Assembly: GCF_900088825.1 (NCBI RefSeq)
Contig: NZ_LT592171.1
Location: 916,425 to 980,424, forward strand
DNA length: 64,000 bases
From: Thiomonas delicata
GTDB lineage: Bacteria > Pseudomonadota > Gammaproteobacteria > Burkholderiales > Burkholderiaceae_C
Direction of reading: 5' to 3'
The translations under genes were made by a program, and so were the position numbers. Numbering within the stretch: the first letter of the stretch is position 1; each line of letters opens with the position of its first letter. This document shows positions 17,605 to 27,094 of the stretch, piece by piece. The notes under the pieces are model-generated. The model worked only from the letters and a program-made list of their open reading frames with translations. It made no database searches and was not told where the DNA came from.

Positions 17605-19398
17605 TCATGCCGGCGCCCCGTCCACATGGGTTTGCAACCACCATTCCAGCAGGGCGAGGTGCCAGAGCTTGCTGCCCTGGATGCGGGTGAAATGCTGGGG
17701 AGCCTCGGGAGCGGCCAGCAGACGGTCCACGTATGCGCGCCGGTACAGGCCGCGATTGCGGCAGGCGTGCGAATTCAACAATGCACGCATGCGATCGAGA
17801 AAGGCGCCGCGCACATGCTTGAGCACGGGTACCGGGAAATAGCCCTTGGGGCGGTCGATCACGGCATCGGGAAGGATGCCGCGCGCGACGGCCTTGAGCG
17901 GATACTTGCCGCCATCCCTCAGCCTGAATGCGGGCGGCATGGCGGCAGCCAGTTCCACCAATTGGCGGTCTAGAAACGGCACGCGCAATTCCAGCGCATG
18001 CGCCATCGGCAGGTTGTCCACGCGCTTGACCGGGTCGTCGACGATCAGGGTCGTGACGTCCAGGCGCAGCACCTGGTCGAGGAAGGTCTCGGCGCCGGGC
18101 TGGGCCAGGGCGCGCTCCACCAGTTCGGCCGTAACGTCCGGCACATGGTAGGCAGGCTCGATCATCGACAGCCACTCGGCGTGTTCGCGGTCGAAATAAT
18201 GCCGCGAGAAGCGCTCCAGCGGCGTGCCGTGCTCGGCCTGCATGCGCGGATACCAGAAGTAGCCGGCGAACACTTCGTCCGCGCCCTGGCCGGCGAGCAC
18301 CGCTTTCACGTCGTGCCCGACCCATTCGGACAGCAGGTCGAAAGCCACCACGTCGTGGCTGAACATGGGTTCGGTCATGCGCGCGATGGTGTGCGGCAGG
18401 CGCTCCAGCACGGCGTCGTTGGGAATCAGCAGCTTGTGGTGGCGCGTGCCGAAGTGTTGGGCCACCAGATCCGAGTACTCGAATTCGTCGGCCTTTTCCG
18501 TGCCGTCGCCCAGGCTTTCGAACCCGATGGAATACGTGCGCAGGTCGCGTACATGGTCGGCCAGCAGACCGACGAGCAGGCTGGAGTCGAGCCCGCCCGA
18601 CAGTAGCACCCCCACCGGCACGTCGGCGGCAAGGCGATGACTGTCCAGCGCGGCGCACAGCGAGCTGCGGGTGCGGTCGACCCATGCGTCCTCGCTCGGT
18701 TCGGGGTTCGGGCGCGTGGCTTGCAGGGCCCAATAACGCGACAGCTCGCTGGGCCCGTCGATTCGCACACGCAACACATGTGCGGGCTGCAGCTTGCGCA
18801 CGCCCCGCAGGATGGTGTGCGGCGCCGGAACCACGGCATGCAAGGTGAACAGATGGTGCAGCGCGACCGGATCCAGCGATTTGTCCACGCCGCCCGCGGC
18901 AAGCAGGGCCGGCAGGCTGGAAGCGAAGCGCAGGCGCTTGCCGTCCTGCGCGAGGTAGAGCGGTTTCATGCCGAAGCGGTCGCGCGCCAACAGCAAGGTT
19001 TGGGTGCGGGGATCCCACAGGGCGAAGGCAAACATGCCCTCGAGCCTGTGCACGAACTCGGCGCCCCAGACGGCATAGGCTTTGAGGATGACCTCGGTAT
19101 CCCCCTGGGACACGAAGCGCTGGCCATGGCTGGCCAATTCGGCGCGCAGTTCGCGGTAGTTGTAGATCACGCCGTTGAACACCAGGGTGCAACCGGTCTC
19201 GGCGTCAGTCATCGGCTGATCGCTGCTGGCGCTCAAATCGATGATGGCCAGGCGGCGATGGCCGAAAGCGATGACGCCCTTCGCCCAACTCCCGGCGTGA
19301 TCCGGCCCGCGCGGTGCCAGCGCGTCGCGCATGCGGGCAACTGCGCGGATGTCGGCTTGTCCGCCATCAAACCGCATCTCTCCGCAAATTCCACACAT
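17605..19398 (-). CDS. Asparagine-synthase-family amidotransferase (NAGGN amidotransferase-like)
   Basis: This 597-residue protein has an N-terminal class-II glutaminase domain (MCGICGE, with Cys2 as nucleophile after Met removal; RGPD; GHRRLAIIDLS). A C-terminal synthetase domain follows, with the pyrophosphatase loop LLSGGLDSS. The opening MCGICGEMRFDG and overall length resemble the amidotransferase of N-acetylglutaminylglutamine amide (NAGGN) osmolyte clusters more than housekeeping AsnB. The usual NAGGN partners, a GNAT/RimK-like fusion and an M42 peptidase, are missing. Instead a different ATP-grasp-like gene follows. The product is therefore uncertain. Confidence 0.82.
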   Translation of the reverse strand: MCGICGEMRFDGGQADIRAVARMRDALAPRGPDHAGSWAKGVIAFGHRRLAIIDLSASSDQPMTDAETGCTLVFNGVIYNYRELRAELASHGQRFVSQGDTEVILKAYAVWGAEFVHRLEGMFAFALWDPRTQTLLLARDRFGMKPLYLAQDGKRLRFASSLPALLAAGGVDKSLDPVALHHLFTLHAVVPAPHTILRGVRKLQPAHVLRVRIDGPSELSRYWALQATRPNPEPSEDAWVDRTRSSLCAALDSHRLAADVPVGVLLSGGLDSSLLVGLLADHVRDLRTYSIGFESLGDGTEKADEFEYSDLVAQHFGTRHHKLLIPNDAVLERLPHTIARMTEPMFSHDVVAFDLLSEWVGHDVKAVLAGQGADEVFAGYFWYPRMQAEHGTPLERFSRHYFDREHAEWLSMIEPAYHVPDVTAELVERALAQPGAETFLDQVLRLDVTTLIVDDPVKRVDNLPMAHALELRVPFLDRQLVELAAAMPPAFRLRDGGKYPLKAVARGILPDAVIDRPKGYFPVPVLKHVRGAFLDRMRALLNSHACRNRGLYRRAYVDRLLAAPEAPQHFTRIQGSKLWHLALLEWWLQTHVDGAPA

Positions 19399-19488
19399 CG
19401 GCGGATTTCCTCATGAGAACCAAACCCGCCATTGTCTGCGAATGGCCGCCAGTCCGCCTTGTCGTCCCGTTGTGTTCCAAGGCGGCCA

Positions 19489-20244
19489 TCAAGCCGTGGC
19501 TGCGGCCGAAGCGAGGATCTCCAGTCTGTCCTTGCCCGCGCTCTTCGCGGCATAGAGGGCGTTGTCGGCCAGGCGCATGGCGTCGGCGAGATCGGCTGTC
19601 GGCCCCGCCACGCTGGTCATGCCGATGCTGACCGAGATCGGCAGTGGAACGTCTTGTAGCCGGACGTCGAGATGGCGGATGCGTATCAGCAGGCGCTGCG
19701 CAAGCTCTTGCGCCACCGCCAGGCTGCTCGCGCGGAACAGAAAGGCAAATTCTTCGCCGCCGATGCGCGCGACGACGTCGGTGTCGCGCACCGAGCTGCG
19801 GCAGGCATGCGCGATCTGCTTGAGCACCTCGTCCCCGCCCAGATGGCCGAAGCGGTCGTTGATGGTCTTGAAGTTGTCGATATCGACGATGGCCAGCGCA
19901 AACGACGTCCCATGCGCTTTCGCCTGCTCGATTTCCGCATGCAACGTCTGCATGAAGTAGCGGCGGTTGTGCAGCTCGGTCAGATGGTCGCGGTGAATGA
20001 GTTCATGCAGCCGCGTATGCGCCTGGTCGAGTTCGCTCACCAGTCTGAGCGTGATGTACGTCATCACCGGGGAGATCACCGCCGGGGTGAGCAGGGTGAT
20101 GATCCAGGCCGATCGTGTCATGCTCCCGTCCAACACCCAGTAGGTCATGCCGGAGGCGATGCCGGCCGAAACGGCAATCGACAGCAGCGTCACGAAGAAG
20201 ACTGTCAGCCAAATACCGTAGCGATGGAGGCAGGCTTTGAGCAT
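19489..20244 (-). CDS. Membrane-anchored diguanylate cyclase (GGDEF)
   Basis: This 251-residue protein has two N-terminal membrane helices (WLTVFFVTLLSIAVSAGI and a second near residue 60) followed by a GGDEF domain. The active-site loop is GGEEF and the product-inhibition site RDTD stands five residues before it, so both c-di-GMP synthesis and feedback control look intact. No separate sensor domain is visible. ATG 20244 is the likely start, since the first helix follows directly; 20274 is an alternative. Confidence 0.9.
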   Translation of the reverse strand: MLKACLHRYGIWLTVFFVTLLSIAVSAGIASGMTYWVLDGSMTRSAWIITLLTPAVISPVMTYITLRLVSELDQAHTRLHELIHRDHLTELHNRRYFMQTLHAEIEQAKAHGTSFALAIVDIDNFKTINDRFGHLGGDEVLKQIAHACRSSVRDTDVVARIGGEEFAFLFRASSLAVAQELAQRLLIRIRHLDVRLQDVPLPISVSIGMTSVAGPTADLADAMRLADNALYAAKSAGKDRLEILASAAATA

Positions 20245-20489
20245 GGGCGGATGATGCCGGGGAAATGGCGCCATTGTCCCAGTTTCCCCGGGCCATGGGA
20301 GTGCCGGTGCCAGGGTGGGCGCGCATGACGCGCATCCGCCTAGCCCTGGCGAAGGCCCACGCGCTCATGGCGATCCGATCCGCCCGGTTTCAGGTGCGCC
20401 CTGTGGTCAAGCATTGATCCACCCTTGAAATCCATGCTTGCACACCCAGATAGGCGGGGTACGGACAACTTCGCTACCATCCCGCTCAA

Positions 20490-20849
20490 GGGGCCGACCA
20501 GGTTTCGACGTGAATGACGAAGTCGTGGAGTGCATGCCGAGCACCAGTTCGCTCGTAAATCCACTGGAATCAAGTTAAACGCGAACGACGATAGTTTCGC
20601 TCTCGCAGCTTAATTGCCGCGAGCCTTGCAACGGCACGCTGATGGGCCGGGGTGGCAACACCTGCAAGGTCATCCACATCAGATCGTGATTCTGTGCGCC
20701 GCGCGCAAAATCATTAAATCCAGCGGATCGCCAGTTCAGAAGCATGTCCATCTGCGTCTGGGCGGTTAAAACCCAATGATGGCACTAAGCATGTAGAGCT
20801 TGCGATGGAGAATTTGCGGACGGGGGTTCAATTCCCCCCGGCTCCACCA
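20490..20849 (+). ncRNA. ssrA: Transfer-messenger RNA (tmRNA), encoding tag ANDDSFALAA
   Basis: The 5' end GGGGCCGACC pairs with the 3' end CCCGGCTCC followed by ACCA, forming the tRNA-like acceptor stem. The GGTTCAAT-like T loop (GGGGGTTCAATTCCCCC) precedes it. The resume codon GCG at about 20580 starts a frame reading ANDDSFALAA and then TAA, matching betaproteobacterial proteolysis tags ending in LAA. Total length is 360 nt, normal for the family. tmRNA rescues stalled ribosomes with SmpB, which is not in the window. Confidence 0.97.
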
Positions 20850-20855
20850 ATAACG

Positions 20856-20887
20856 AAACCCCAACCGTTCTCGGTTGGGGTTTTTTC
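20856..20887 (+). terminator. Rho-independent terminator of ssrA
   Basis: The stem ACCCCAACCG / CGGTTGGGGT with loop TTCT is followed directly by six T residues, seven bases after the tmRNA CCA end. Confidence 0.95.
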
Positions 20888-21482
20888 TTGCCCGCTCGTG
20901 CCGGCTCCCGCGTGTGGTTGGGGGTTCCTGCGGATTGCGCCAGTCTGCCTTCTGGCCCGTTCCTGGCCATTCTTCCCTCCTGCCTCGCTCTGCGCGAAAG
21001 ACCCGAAGTCCGCAGCTCAGTTGTCGGCCCGGCAAGGGAGCCGGCCTGCCCTCTCGTCTGCAGTAGCATGCAGCACTGTGTTGCCGCTGATTGTCCCAAG
21101 GCCCTTGCCTGGGTCCGGTGCTTCTTTTCAGAGCACAACCACCTCGCGGCCTTCAAACGCCCGATCTACGCTTTGCGCGACGACTGGATGATGTGACGCT
21201 AGAGGCTGTCGTGGAAGATGGCGCCTTGGGCCAACCTTCTGGCTGACCTTTTCGTCGTCGCCTCAGCCAGGTAGCTCGAGCACGCTCGCCATAATTTCTT
21301 ATTATGTATTGAATAAGAAATTCAGGGTTTTATTATCTGTCGACAGCCCTTAGGATGACGCGGCCGACGCGGATGGAGGTGTGGGATTCGCGCCGGGTTG
21401 AAGCGGGCGCCCAGTGCGATCCGGAGGATCGGATCCACATCTCGGCGCACTTGCCTTTCCCTTTATCGAGGACGAGTCTGCC
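20888..21482. other. Long intergenic region between ssrA and the dab operon
   Basis: About 600 bases hold no recognisable gene. Open frames in the first 310 bases give cysteine- and serine-rich sequence without family resemblance. The region from 21290 to 21345 is strongly AT-rich against the GC-rich background, and carries an 11-bp inverted repeat and a CbbR-like box. It is the probable dab promoter. DNA next to ssrA is a frequent integration site, but no integrase or duplicated ssrA end was seen. Confidence 0.6.
21292..21322. promoter_or_regulatory. Inverted repeat and candidate CbbR site upstream of dabB
   Basis: AATTTCTTATT (21293-21303) and AATAAGAAATT (21312-21322) are perfect 11-bp inverted arms around an 8-base spacer. 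The left arm overlaps TAATTTCTTATTA (21292-21304), which fits the LysR/CbbR half-site pattern TNA-N7-TNA. A similar box lies at 28350-28362 before cbbL, so shared CbbR control of both operons is plausible. Confidence 0.5.
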
Positions 21483-23177
21483 GTGGACGATTGGGTCGCG
21501 TTTTGCCTGATGGCTTTGCCGGTCTTGCCGGTGCTTTCTGCTGTCGTTGCGCCATTGCTGTCCCGCGCAGCCGAACATCGGGCAGCGCGGATCAGCGCGG
21601 GCTTCATGGGGTTGACTCTGTTTCTCGCGCTGGCCCTGCTGGTTGCGGTGCTGCGCATGCCGGCCGAACAAGTCGAGGTGCTGCGCGCCGGGCCGTTGGC
21701 CCTGATGCTCGACCACCTCGCCGTGGTGATGGCGGTGCTGGTGTCGGGAATCAGTCTGATCGTGCATCTATACGCGGTGCATTACATGGCCGATGAGCCA
21801 GGGTATGCGCGGTTCTTCGCACTGCTGGACCTGATGACCGCGGACATTTTGCTGCTGGTGTGTGCGTCGGACTTCCTCACGCTGATTGTGGCCTGGTTCC
21901 TGGTCGGGGTGCTGCTGTACTTCCTGCTGGGACACGACACGACACGCGTGGCCAGCGGCCGCTATGCGTTCTGGACCTTCATCACCTACCGCGCCGGTGA
22001 CCTACCCCTGCTCGGTGCGGCTTTGCTGCTTGGGCACGCTTACGGCACGACGCAGCTGCCCGAGTTGTTCGCGCGCATTGCGGCCAATCCCGGCGTGGAA
22101 GTCGGCGGCTGGCCGGCGGCGAGCACTGCGGCGATGCTGGTGGCGCTGGCCGCGTTTGCGCGCTCGGCGCAGTTTCCGCTGCATTCATGGTTGCCGTACA
22201 CGATGGAGGGGCCAACTCCGGTGTCGGCACTGATGCACGCCGGCATCGTCAATGCCGGAGGTTTTTTGCTCAACCGCTTCGCACCGTTGTTCGTGCATGC
22301 GTCGGACGTGCTGCACGTGGTGTTCGCGGTTGGGCTGCTGACCGCACTGATCGGCTCGGCGCTGATGCTTACGCAAAACGACATCAAGAAATCGCTCGGC
22401 TATTCGACGATGGGGCAGATGGGTTTCATGGTGATGGAGTGCGGGCTCGGAGCGTTTTCGCTCGCGGTGTACCACCTCATCGCCCACGGTCTGTTCAAGG
22501 CCACGCTGTTCCTCGGCTCGGGCGGGGTGATCAACGATGCGCGCCGCAACGATGGCGTGCCTCCCGACGACATCTACACCTCCGTGGTCGAGCGCAGGCC
22601 GCTGCGCGTGGTGCGACTGCCATGGTTGGTCGCATTGGCGGTGACGGTGCTGGTTCCCGTCTTCGTGCTCGGCTTCTCGCATCTGCTGGTGGCCGCCGAT
22701 TTCGTGCACAAGCAAGGCGCTGTCATCCTGCTGTTTTTCGGCTGGGTCACCGGCGCCCAGGTCTTTTTCTCGATCCACCGTTTGCCCAGCGAGAACCCGT
22801 GGCGGTCGATGGGCATGATCTTCCTGTCGTTTGTCATCGTCGTCGTCGGCTATACCGTGATCGGACATCTGTTCGAGCACTTCCTCTATCCCGACGCGGC
22901 GTTGTTGGACGCGATCTACACCGCCGCAGGGGTCGATCTGATCGCCTTCGATACTCTCGTGGTGGTGCTGACCTTGGTCCTGGTGGCGGCCTGGCTGGTC
23001 ACGTTATACGCCGACTCGCTGGATTTGCGCACGCGTTCGGGAGCCTGGAACACCGTTTACCTCAATCTTTATGCCTTGTTCTCGCGTGAGTTCTACGTGG
23101 CCGACGTGTTCGCGCGGCTGGCACGCATGCTGCAAAACGGCTCCAAGCGTGTGAACGTATGGCTGCGCTGGGTCTGA
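21483..23177 (+). CDS. dabB: Inorganic carbon pump subunit DabB (NuoL/Mrp-antiporter family)
   Basis: DabB is the proton-conducting membrane subunit that, with DabA, drives vectorial hydration of CO2 to cytoplasmic bicarbonate. The 564-residue protein is hydrophobic, with about 14 membrane helices, and has the antiporter-family core LHSWLPYTMEGPTPVSALMHAG and KKSLGYSTMGQMGFM. GTG 21483 is chosen because CGAGGA lies ten bases upstream; an earlier GTG at 21414 would add 23 residues. It opens an operon of four genes ending in cpII. Confidence 0.9.
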   Translation: MDDWVAFCLMALPVLPVLSAVVAPLLSRAAEHRAARISAGFMGLTLFLALALLVAVLRMPAEQVEVLRAGPLALMLDHLAVVMAVLVSGISLIVHLYAVHYMADEPGYARFFALLDLMTADILLLVCASDFLTLIVAWFLVGVLLYFLLGHDTTRVASGRYAFWTFITYRAGDLPLLGAALLLGHAYGTTQLPELFARIAANPGVEVGGWPAASTAAMLVALAAFARSAQFPLHSWLPYTMEGPTPVSALMHAGIVNAGGFLLNRFAPLFVHASDVLHVVFAVGLLTALIGSALMLTQNDIKKSLGYSTMGQMGFMVMECGLGAFSLAVYHLIAHGLFKATLFLGSGGVINDARRNDGVPPDDIYTSVVERRPLRVVRLPWLVALAVTVLVPVFVLGFSHLLVAADFVHKQGAVILLFFGWVTGAQVFFSIHRLPSENPWRSMGMIFLSFVIVVVGYTVIGHLFEHFLYPDAALLDAIYTAAGVDLIAFDTLVVVLTLVLVAAWLVTLYADSLDLRTRSGAWNTVYLNLYALFSREFYVADVFARLARMLQNGSKRVNVWLRWV

Positions 23178-23180
23178 TTC

Positions 23181-23981
23181 ATGGAGACGACACCGATGGC
23201 GATACCACCGATGGCGCTGCTGGCGTTTTTTTTCCTGCCGCTATTCCCGTTCAGCGCGGTCTTTAACGCCGCATTGCGCGCGCTGCGCGTGGCGTGGCTG
23301 CGCGCTGCCTTGCTGCTGGTTTGGCCGCAAATCGGCGTGTGGTTGATCGTCGATGCCGGAATGCACCTCCCACCGGACTGGGCGGCTGCCGTGCTTGCGT
23401 GGGCCACCGGCTCGTCGCTGTTCTATGCCTGGCGCATGCTGTCGACGCGGGATTTCGACATCTGGATCGGGTTTTACGCCAGCTCAGCGTGGGCCCTGGC
23501 CTGGATCGGCGTCGTCGGCGGGGCCGACGCGATGGGGCTGCGCGTGGCAATGGCGTGCATGTCCGTGACCGCGCTGGCGCTGGCGCTGGCCAGCCATTGC
23601 TTGCGCAGGCGTTGGGGCGAAGCCTACGTCGGCCTGCGCCCCGGGCTGGCGCGGGCGATGCCGCGCCTGGGCCTGGCGACCACGCTCTCGGTCCTTGCCG
23701 CCCTCGGGGCGCCGGTGTTTCCGGTGTTTTTCGCGATGATCTATCTGCTGGGCCTGGCTAACGCCGCGACCGTCGTCGGTGTTCTCGTCGTCTGGTTGCT
23801 GTGGGGTTGGGCCGGGGCGCAGATATGGCAGGGCTTTCTGTTCGGAACACCACACGTTGAGCATGCTTTCGAGCCGTCGCTGCGTGACATTCCGGTGTCC
23901 TGGACCGTACTGGTCGCGCTGTTGGCCGTTGCTGCGATCGTGGCCGCTTCTCTCTGGAGCATGACATGGCTGATGCATTGA
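23181..23981 (+). CDS. Membrane protein of the DAB operon, partial NuoL/M-like
   Basis: This 266-residue protein has about seven to eight membrane segments and begins three bases after dabB. Its second half (RLGLATTLSVLAALGAPVFPV, later GWAGAQIWQGFLFGTP) resembles the last helices of NuoL/M-type antiporters, where a glycine-proline kink and an FG-P ending occur. The conserved lysines and GPTPVSAL core of the full family are not visible. It looks like a shortened, diverged third subunit or scaffold of the Dab complex. Its stop overlaps the dabA start by 16 bases, so it is translated with dabA. Function unknown. Confidence 0.7.
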   Translation: METTPMAIPPMALLAFFFLPLFPFSAVFNAALRALRVAWLRAALLLVWPQIGVWLIVDAGMHLPPDWAAAVLAWATGSSLFYAWRMLSTRDFDIWIGFYASSAWALAWIGVVGGADAMGLRVAMACMSVTALALALASHCLRRRWGEAYVGLRPGLARAMPRLGLATTLSVLAALGAPVFPVFFAMIYLLGLANAATVVGVLVVWLLWGWAGAQIWQGFLFGTPHVEHAFEPSLRDIPVSWTVLVALLAVAAIVAASLWSMTWLMH

Positions 23982-26900
23982 ACCTGGGCAAGATCCTGCG
24001 CGTGCATGCCACGGCTTATGTGGCGGCCGAGCCCGTGCCGTTGTTCTGGCCGATGCGCACATTCATCCACAACAATCCCTTGCACGGGTTGGAAAACCTG
24101 CCGTTCACCGAGGCGGTGCAGGCCGCGCGCGGCCTGTTCCATGCCCGCGTGTACCTTCCGCGCACCACTTACCAGCGCTATCTGCGGGAAGGCAAGGGCG
24201 ATGCGCGTGTGCTCGACGCGATCACGGCGCAGTTTGCGCAGACCGCGCCCAGCGTCGATGGCATCGACTGGCAGCGCTGGCTGAGCGCAGTTCGCGAGGC
24301 GCCGACCGACGCCTCGCCGTGCGTGCCGCATGCCCTGGCCGAAGACGTCGCGGTACTGCTGGCCGGGCAGGCCGTTCCGGATGACGGTGCCGCCGCGGCT
24401 GGCCTGGACACCGCCATGCGCGACGACCTGCCGCCCTGGCGGCCGCTGACTGAGTGCATCGATGCCCTGTGGGGAACCAACCTTGCTGCCGAACTCGACG
24501 AATTGGTGGTCAAGAGCTGCCTAGATTTTTTCGACGAAAACCAGTCGTCGTGGCGCATGCCCGGGCGGGAGCACGGTTTTTACGCCGCCTGGGCCGACAT
24601 TGCCCGGCGCAACGGCCGCATGTTTCTGCGCGGGCTGGCGATCAAGCGCATCCTCGATCAGGCGCCGCGCGCCGACGCCGCGATTGTTCACGTCATGCAG
24701 TCGCTGGGCATCGCCGAGGAGCATTGGCAAGCGTATTTTTCGCGCGAGTTGCTGCGGCTGCACGGCTGGGCCGGCTTCATCCGCTGGCGCTCCGAGGCCA
24801 AGCATTACCACTGGGGGCGCAAGCACCCTGCCGATCTGGTCGATTTCCTCGCCGTGCGCTTGGTGTTCGCGTTGGCGCTGATCGAGGAAAGCGCGCGGCA
24901 TCGCAAAACGCCGGCGAATCGACCTGCGTTCGACACCTTCCTGCGCGAGCAACGCGACTGCGCCATGTTGCGCTACGCCCTGCACGCCGGAGAGCTCTTG
25001 CCCGGCTGGGCGCAACGCATCGACGACACCCTGGAGCGGCGCGACGGCGCGCGTGCGGCCCGATTGGCCGCGGACTACGCGGGACAGTGGCGGCATGCAC
25101 GCGCGCAGCAACAAGCCCGGATGCTGCAGAAAATCGCCGAGCAGGCCGGAACTTCGATGCAGACGCTGGCCGCGCTCGGGCCGCAGCGCACCGCCGAAGT
25201 CCTTGAGGTGCTGCAGCGCTTCGTCGCACAGGAAGGGTCGATGTGGCTGCGCGCACTCGAAGCGCGGGCCATCGACCGTCTGCTGGGCCAGATCGTGACC
25301 CCGGACGAGCCGTCGGCGCCCAAGCGCGCCTTTGCCCAGGCGCTGTTTTGCATCGACGTGCGCTCGGAGCGGCTGCGGCGCAATCTGGAGAACGTGGGAG
25401 ATTTCCGGACTTTCGGCATTGCCGGATTTTTCGGCGTTCCCGTCGGCTTTTTGGGCTACGGCAAAGGTAGTGAAACCCACTTGTGCCCGGCAGTGGTCAC
25501 GCCGAAAAACCTGGTGCTCGAAATTCCGGCCGCGCTCGACTTCGACGACGAGGCTTTCGTCTCGACTCTCGGCCATGTGCTGCACGATCTCAAGAGTTCG
25601 GTGATCTCTCCCTTCGTCACGGTGGAGGCCATTGGCGCGCTGTTCGGCTTCGATCTGATCGGCAAGACCGTGATGCCCTCGGCCTATCACCGCTGGCGCA
25701 GCCGGCTCGACGCGCCGCGCCCCGTCACCCGCATGCTGCTGGACAAGCTCAGCCGCGAGCAGGCCGATTCCATCGTGCGCGCGCTGCAGCGAGGAATGAT
25801 CGTCAATGCTTTGCGCGTCGAGTTGGGCATCGAGCGTGAGCGCGTCAACGACGACATGATTCGCGAACTGCGCGAAACGGCGCTGGGCCATCGCAGCGGC
25901 ACCACGATGCTGGCACGCGAGTTCGGCCTTTCCCCCGAACGCGAAGCGCGATTCATCGAGCAGGTGCGCGAGGGCTACCGCGTCAATCCGTCATACGCCA
26001 ATTACCAGATGCTGCGTCTGGGGCGCATCGGTTTTTCGCTCGACGAGCAGGTCAACTACGTCTGGACCGCGCTGGCCTCCATTGGCCTGACGCGCAATTT
26101 TTCGCGCTTCGTCCTGCTCATCGGACACGGCAGTCAATCGGAGAACAACCCCTACGAGTCGGCACTCGATTGCGGCGCCTGCGGCGGCAGCCAGGGCTTG
26201 GTCAGCGCCAGGGTGTTGGCGCAAATGGCCAACAAGGCCGAAGTGCGGGCGAAACTGCGCGACATCGGGGTGGAGATCCCCGCCGACACCTGGTTCGTTC
26301 CCGGGCTGCACACCACGACCACCGACAGCGTCGAATTGCACGATCTGGAGCTTTTGCCGCCGCAGTTGCTGGTGTACCTGGAGCGGCTGCGCAACGGCCT
26401 GCATGCGGCGTCGCGGCTTTGCGCGGCCGAGCGCGTTCCGACGCTGCTGCCTCAAGCCAAGGTGCTGAAGCCGGCCCAGGCCCACCGCCTGGCGCGTGCG
26501 ATGTCGCACGACTGGTCGCAGGTGCGGCCCGAGTGGGGGTTGTCGGGCAATCTGTATTTCGTCGTGGGACGGCGCGGTCTGACGCAAAAAGCCGATTTGC
26601 ACGGGCGCTGTTTCCTGCAGTCCTACGACTGGCGGCTCGACCCCAAGGGCCGCCTGCTGGAGAACATCCTCGCCGGCCCGGTGGTGGTGGGGCAGTGGAT
26701 CAATATGGAACACTACTTCTCTGCCGTCGACAACACCCATTTCGGCAGCGGCAGCAAGGTCTACCACAACGTTGCCGGGCGTTTCGGCGTGATGACCGGC
26801 AACCTGTCCGATCTGCGCACAGGGCTGCCGGCGCAGACCGTGATGCGTCGCGGGCAGCCCTATCACGAGCCCCTGCGTCTGATCGTGATGATCGAGGCGC

Positions 26901-27094
26901 CGCTGGACTTCGCATGTCGCGCCATCGAAGCCGTGGCCAAGGTCAAGAGCCTGGTGCAGGGACAGTGGATCCGCGCCATCGTCGTCGATCCGACGCAGGA
27001 TATGCAGGCCTATGTCTTCGACCATGGCCAATGGCGAGCTCATTCCGGGTCCGCATCGCAACAGACATACACCGAGGAGGTCGTCGCAGCATGA
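23966..27094 (+). CDS. dabA: Inorganic carbon pump subunit DabA (DUF2309, carbonic-anhydrase-like)
   Basis: DabA is a large cytoplasmic zinc protein, distantly like beta-carbonic anhydrases, that hydrates CO2 when coupled to DabB. The zinc and active-site residues can be placed: Cys462 and Asp464 in FCIDVRSE, His721 in LIGHGSQSENN and Cys736 in ALDCGACGG. The two-residue and fifteen-residue spacings equal those of Halothiobacillus DabA2 (C351/D353, H524/C539). At 1042 residues it is the longer DabA1-type form, with extra sequence between the Cys-Asp and His-Cys pairs. It overlaps cpII by four bases. Confidence 0.96.
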   Translation: MADALNLGKILRVHATAYVAAEPVPLFWPMRTFIHNNPLHGLENLPFTEAVQAARGLFHARVYLPRTTYQRYLREGKGDARVLDAITAQFAQTAPSVDGIDWQRWLSAVREAPTDASPCVPHALAEDVAVLLAGQAVPDDGAAAAGLDTAMRDDLPPWRPLTECIDALWGTNLAAELDELVVKSCLDFFDENQSSWRMPGREHGFYAAWADIARRNGRMFLRGLAIKRILDQAPRADAAIVHVMQSLGIAEEHWQAYFSRELLRLHGWAGFIRWRSEAKHYHWGRKHPADLVDFLAVRLVFALALIEESARHRKTPANRPAFDTFLREQRDCAMLRYALHAGELLPGWAQRIDDTLERRDGARAARLAADYAGQWRHARAQQQARMLQKIAEQAGTSMQTLAALGPQRTAEVLEVLQRFVAQEGSMWLRALEARAIDRLLGQIVTPDEPSAPKRAFAQALFCIDVRSERLRRNLENVGDFRTFGIAGFFGVPVGFLGYGKGSETHLCPAVVTPKNLVLEIPAALDFDDEAFVSTLGHVLHDLKSSVISPFVTVEAIGALFGFDLIGKTVMPSAYHRWRSRLDAPRPVTRMLLDKLSREQADSIVRALQRGMIVNALRVELGIERERVNDDMIRELRETALGHRSGTTMLAREFGLSPEREARFIEQVREGYRVNPSYANYQMLRLGRIGFSLDEQVNYVWTALASIGLTRNFSRFVLLIGHGSQSENNPYESALDCGACGGSQGLVSARVLAQMANKAEVRAKLRDIGVEIPADTWFVPGLHTTTTDSVELHDLELLPPQLLVYLERLRNGLHAASRLCAAERVPTLLPQAKVLKPAQAHRLARAMSHDWSQVRPEWGLSGNLYFVVGRRGLTQKADLHGRCFLQSYDWRLDPKGRLLENILAGPVVVGQWINMEHYFSAVDNTHFGSGSKVYHNVAGRFGVMTGNLSDLRTGLPAQTVMRRGQPYHEPLRLIVMIEAPLDFACRAIEAVAKVKSLVQGQWIRAIVVDPTQDMQAYVFDHGQWRAHSGSASQQTYTEEVVAA

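Noticed and set aside
20888-21196. 102-residue frame after the ssrA terminator as a gene
   Set aside because: No ribosome binding site or family match; cysteine- and serine-rich composition is not gene-like.
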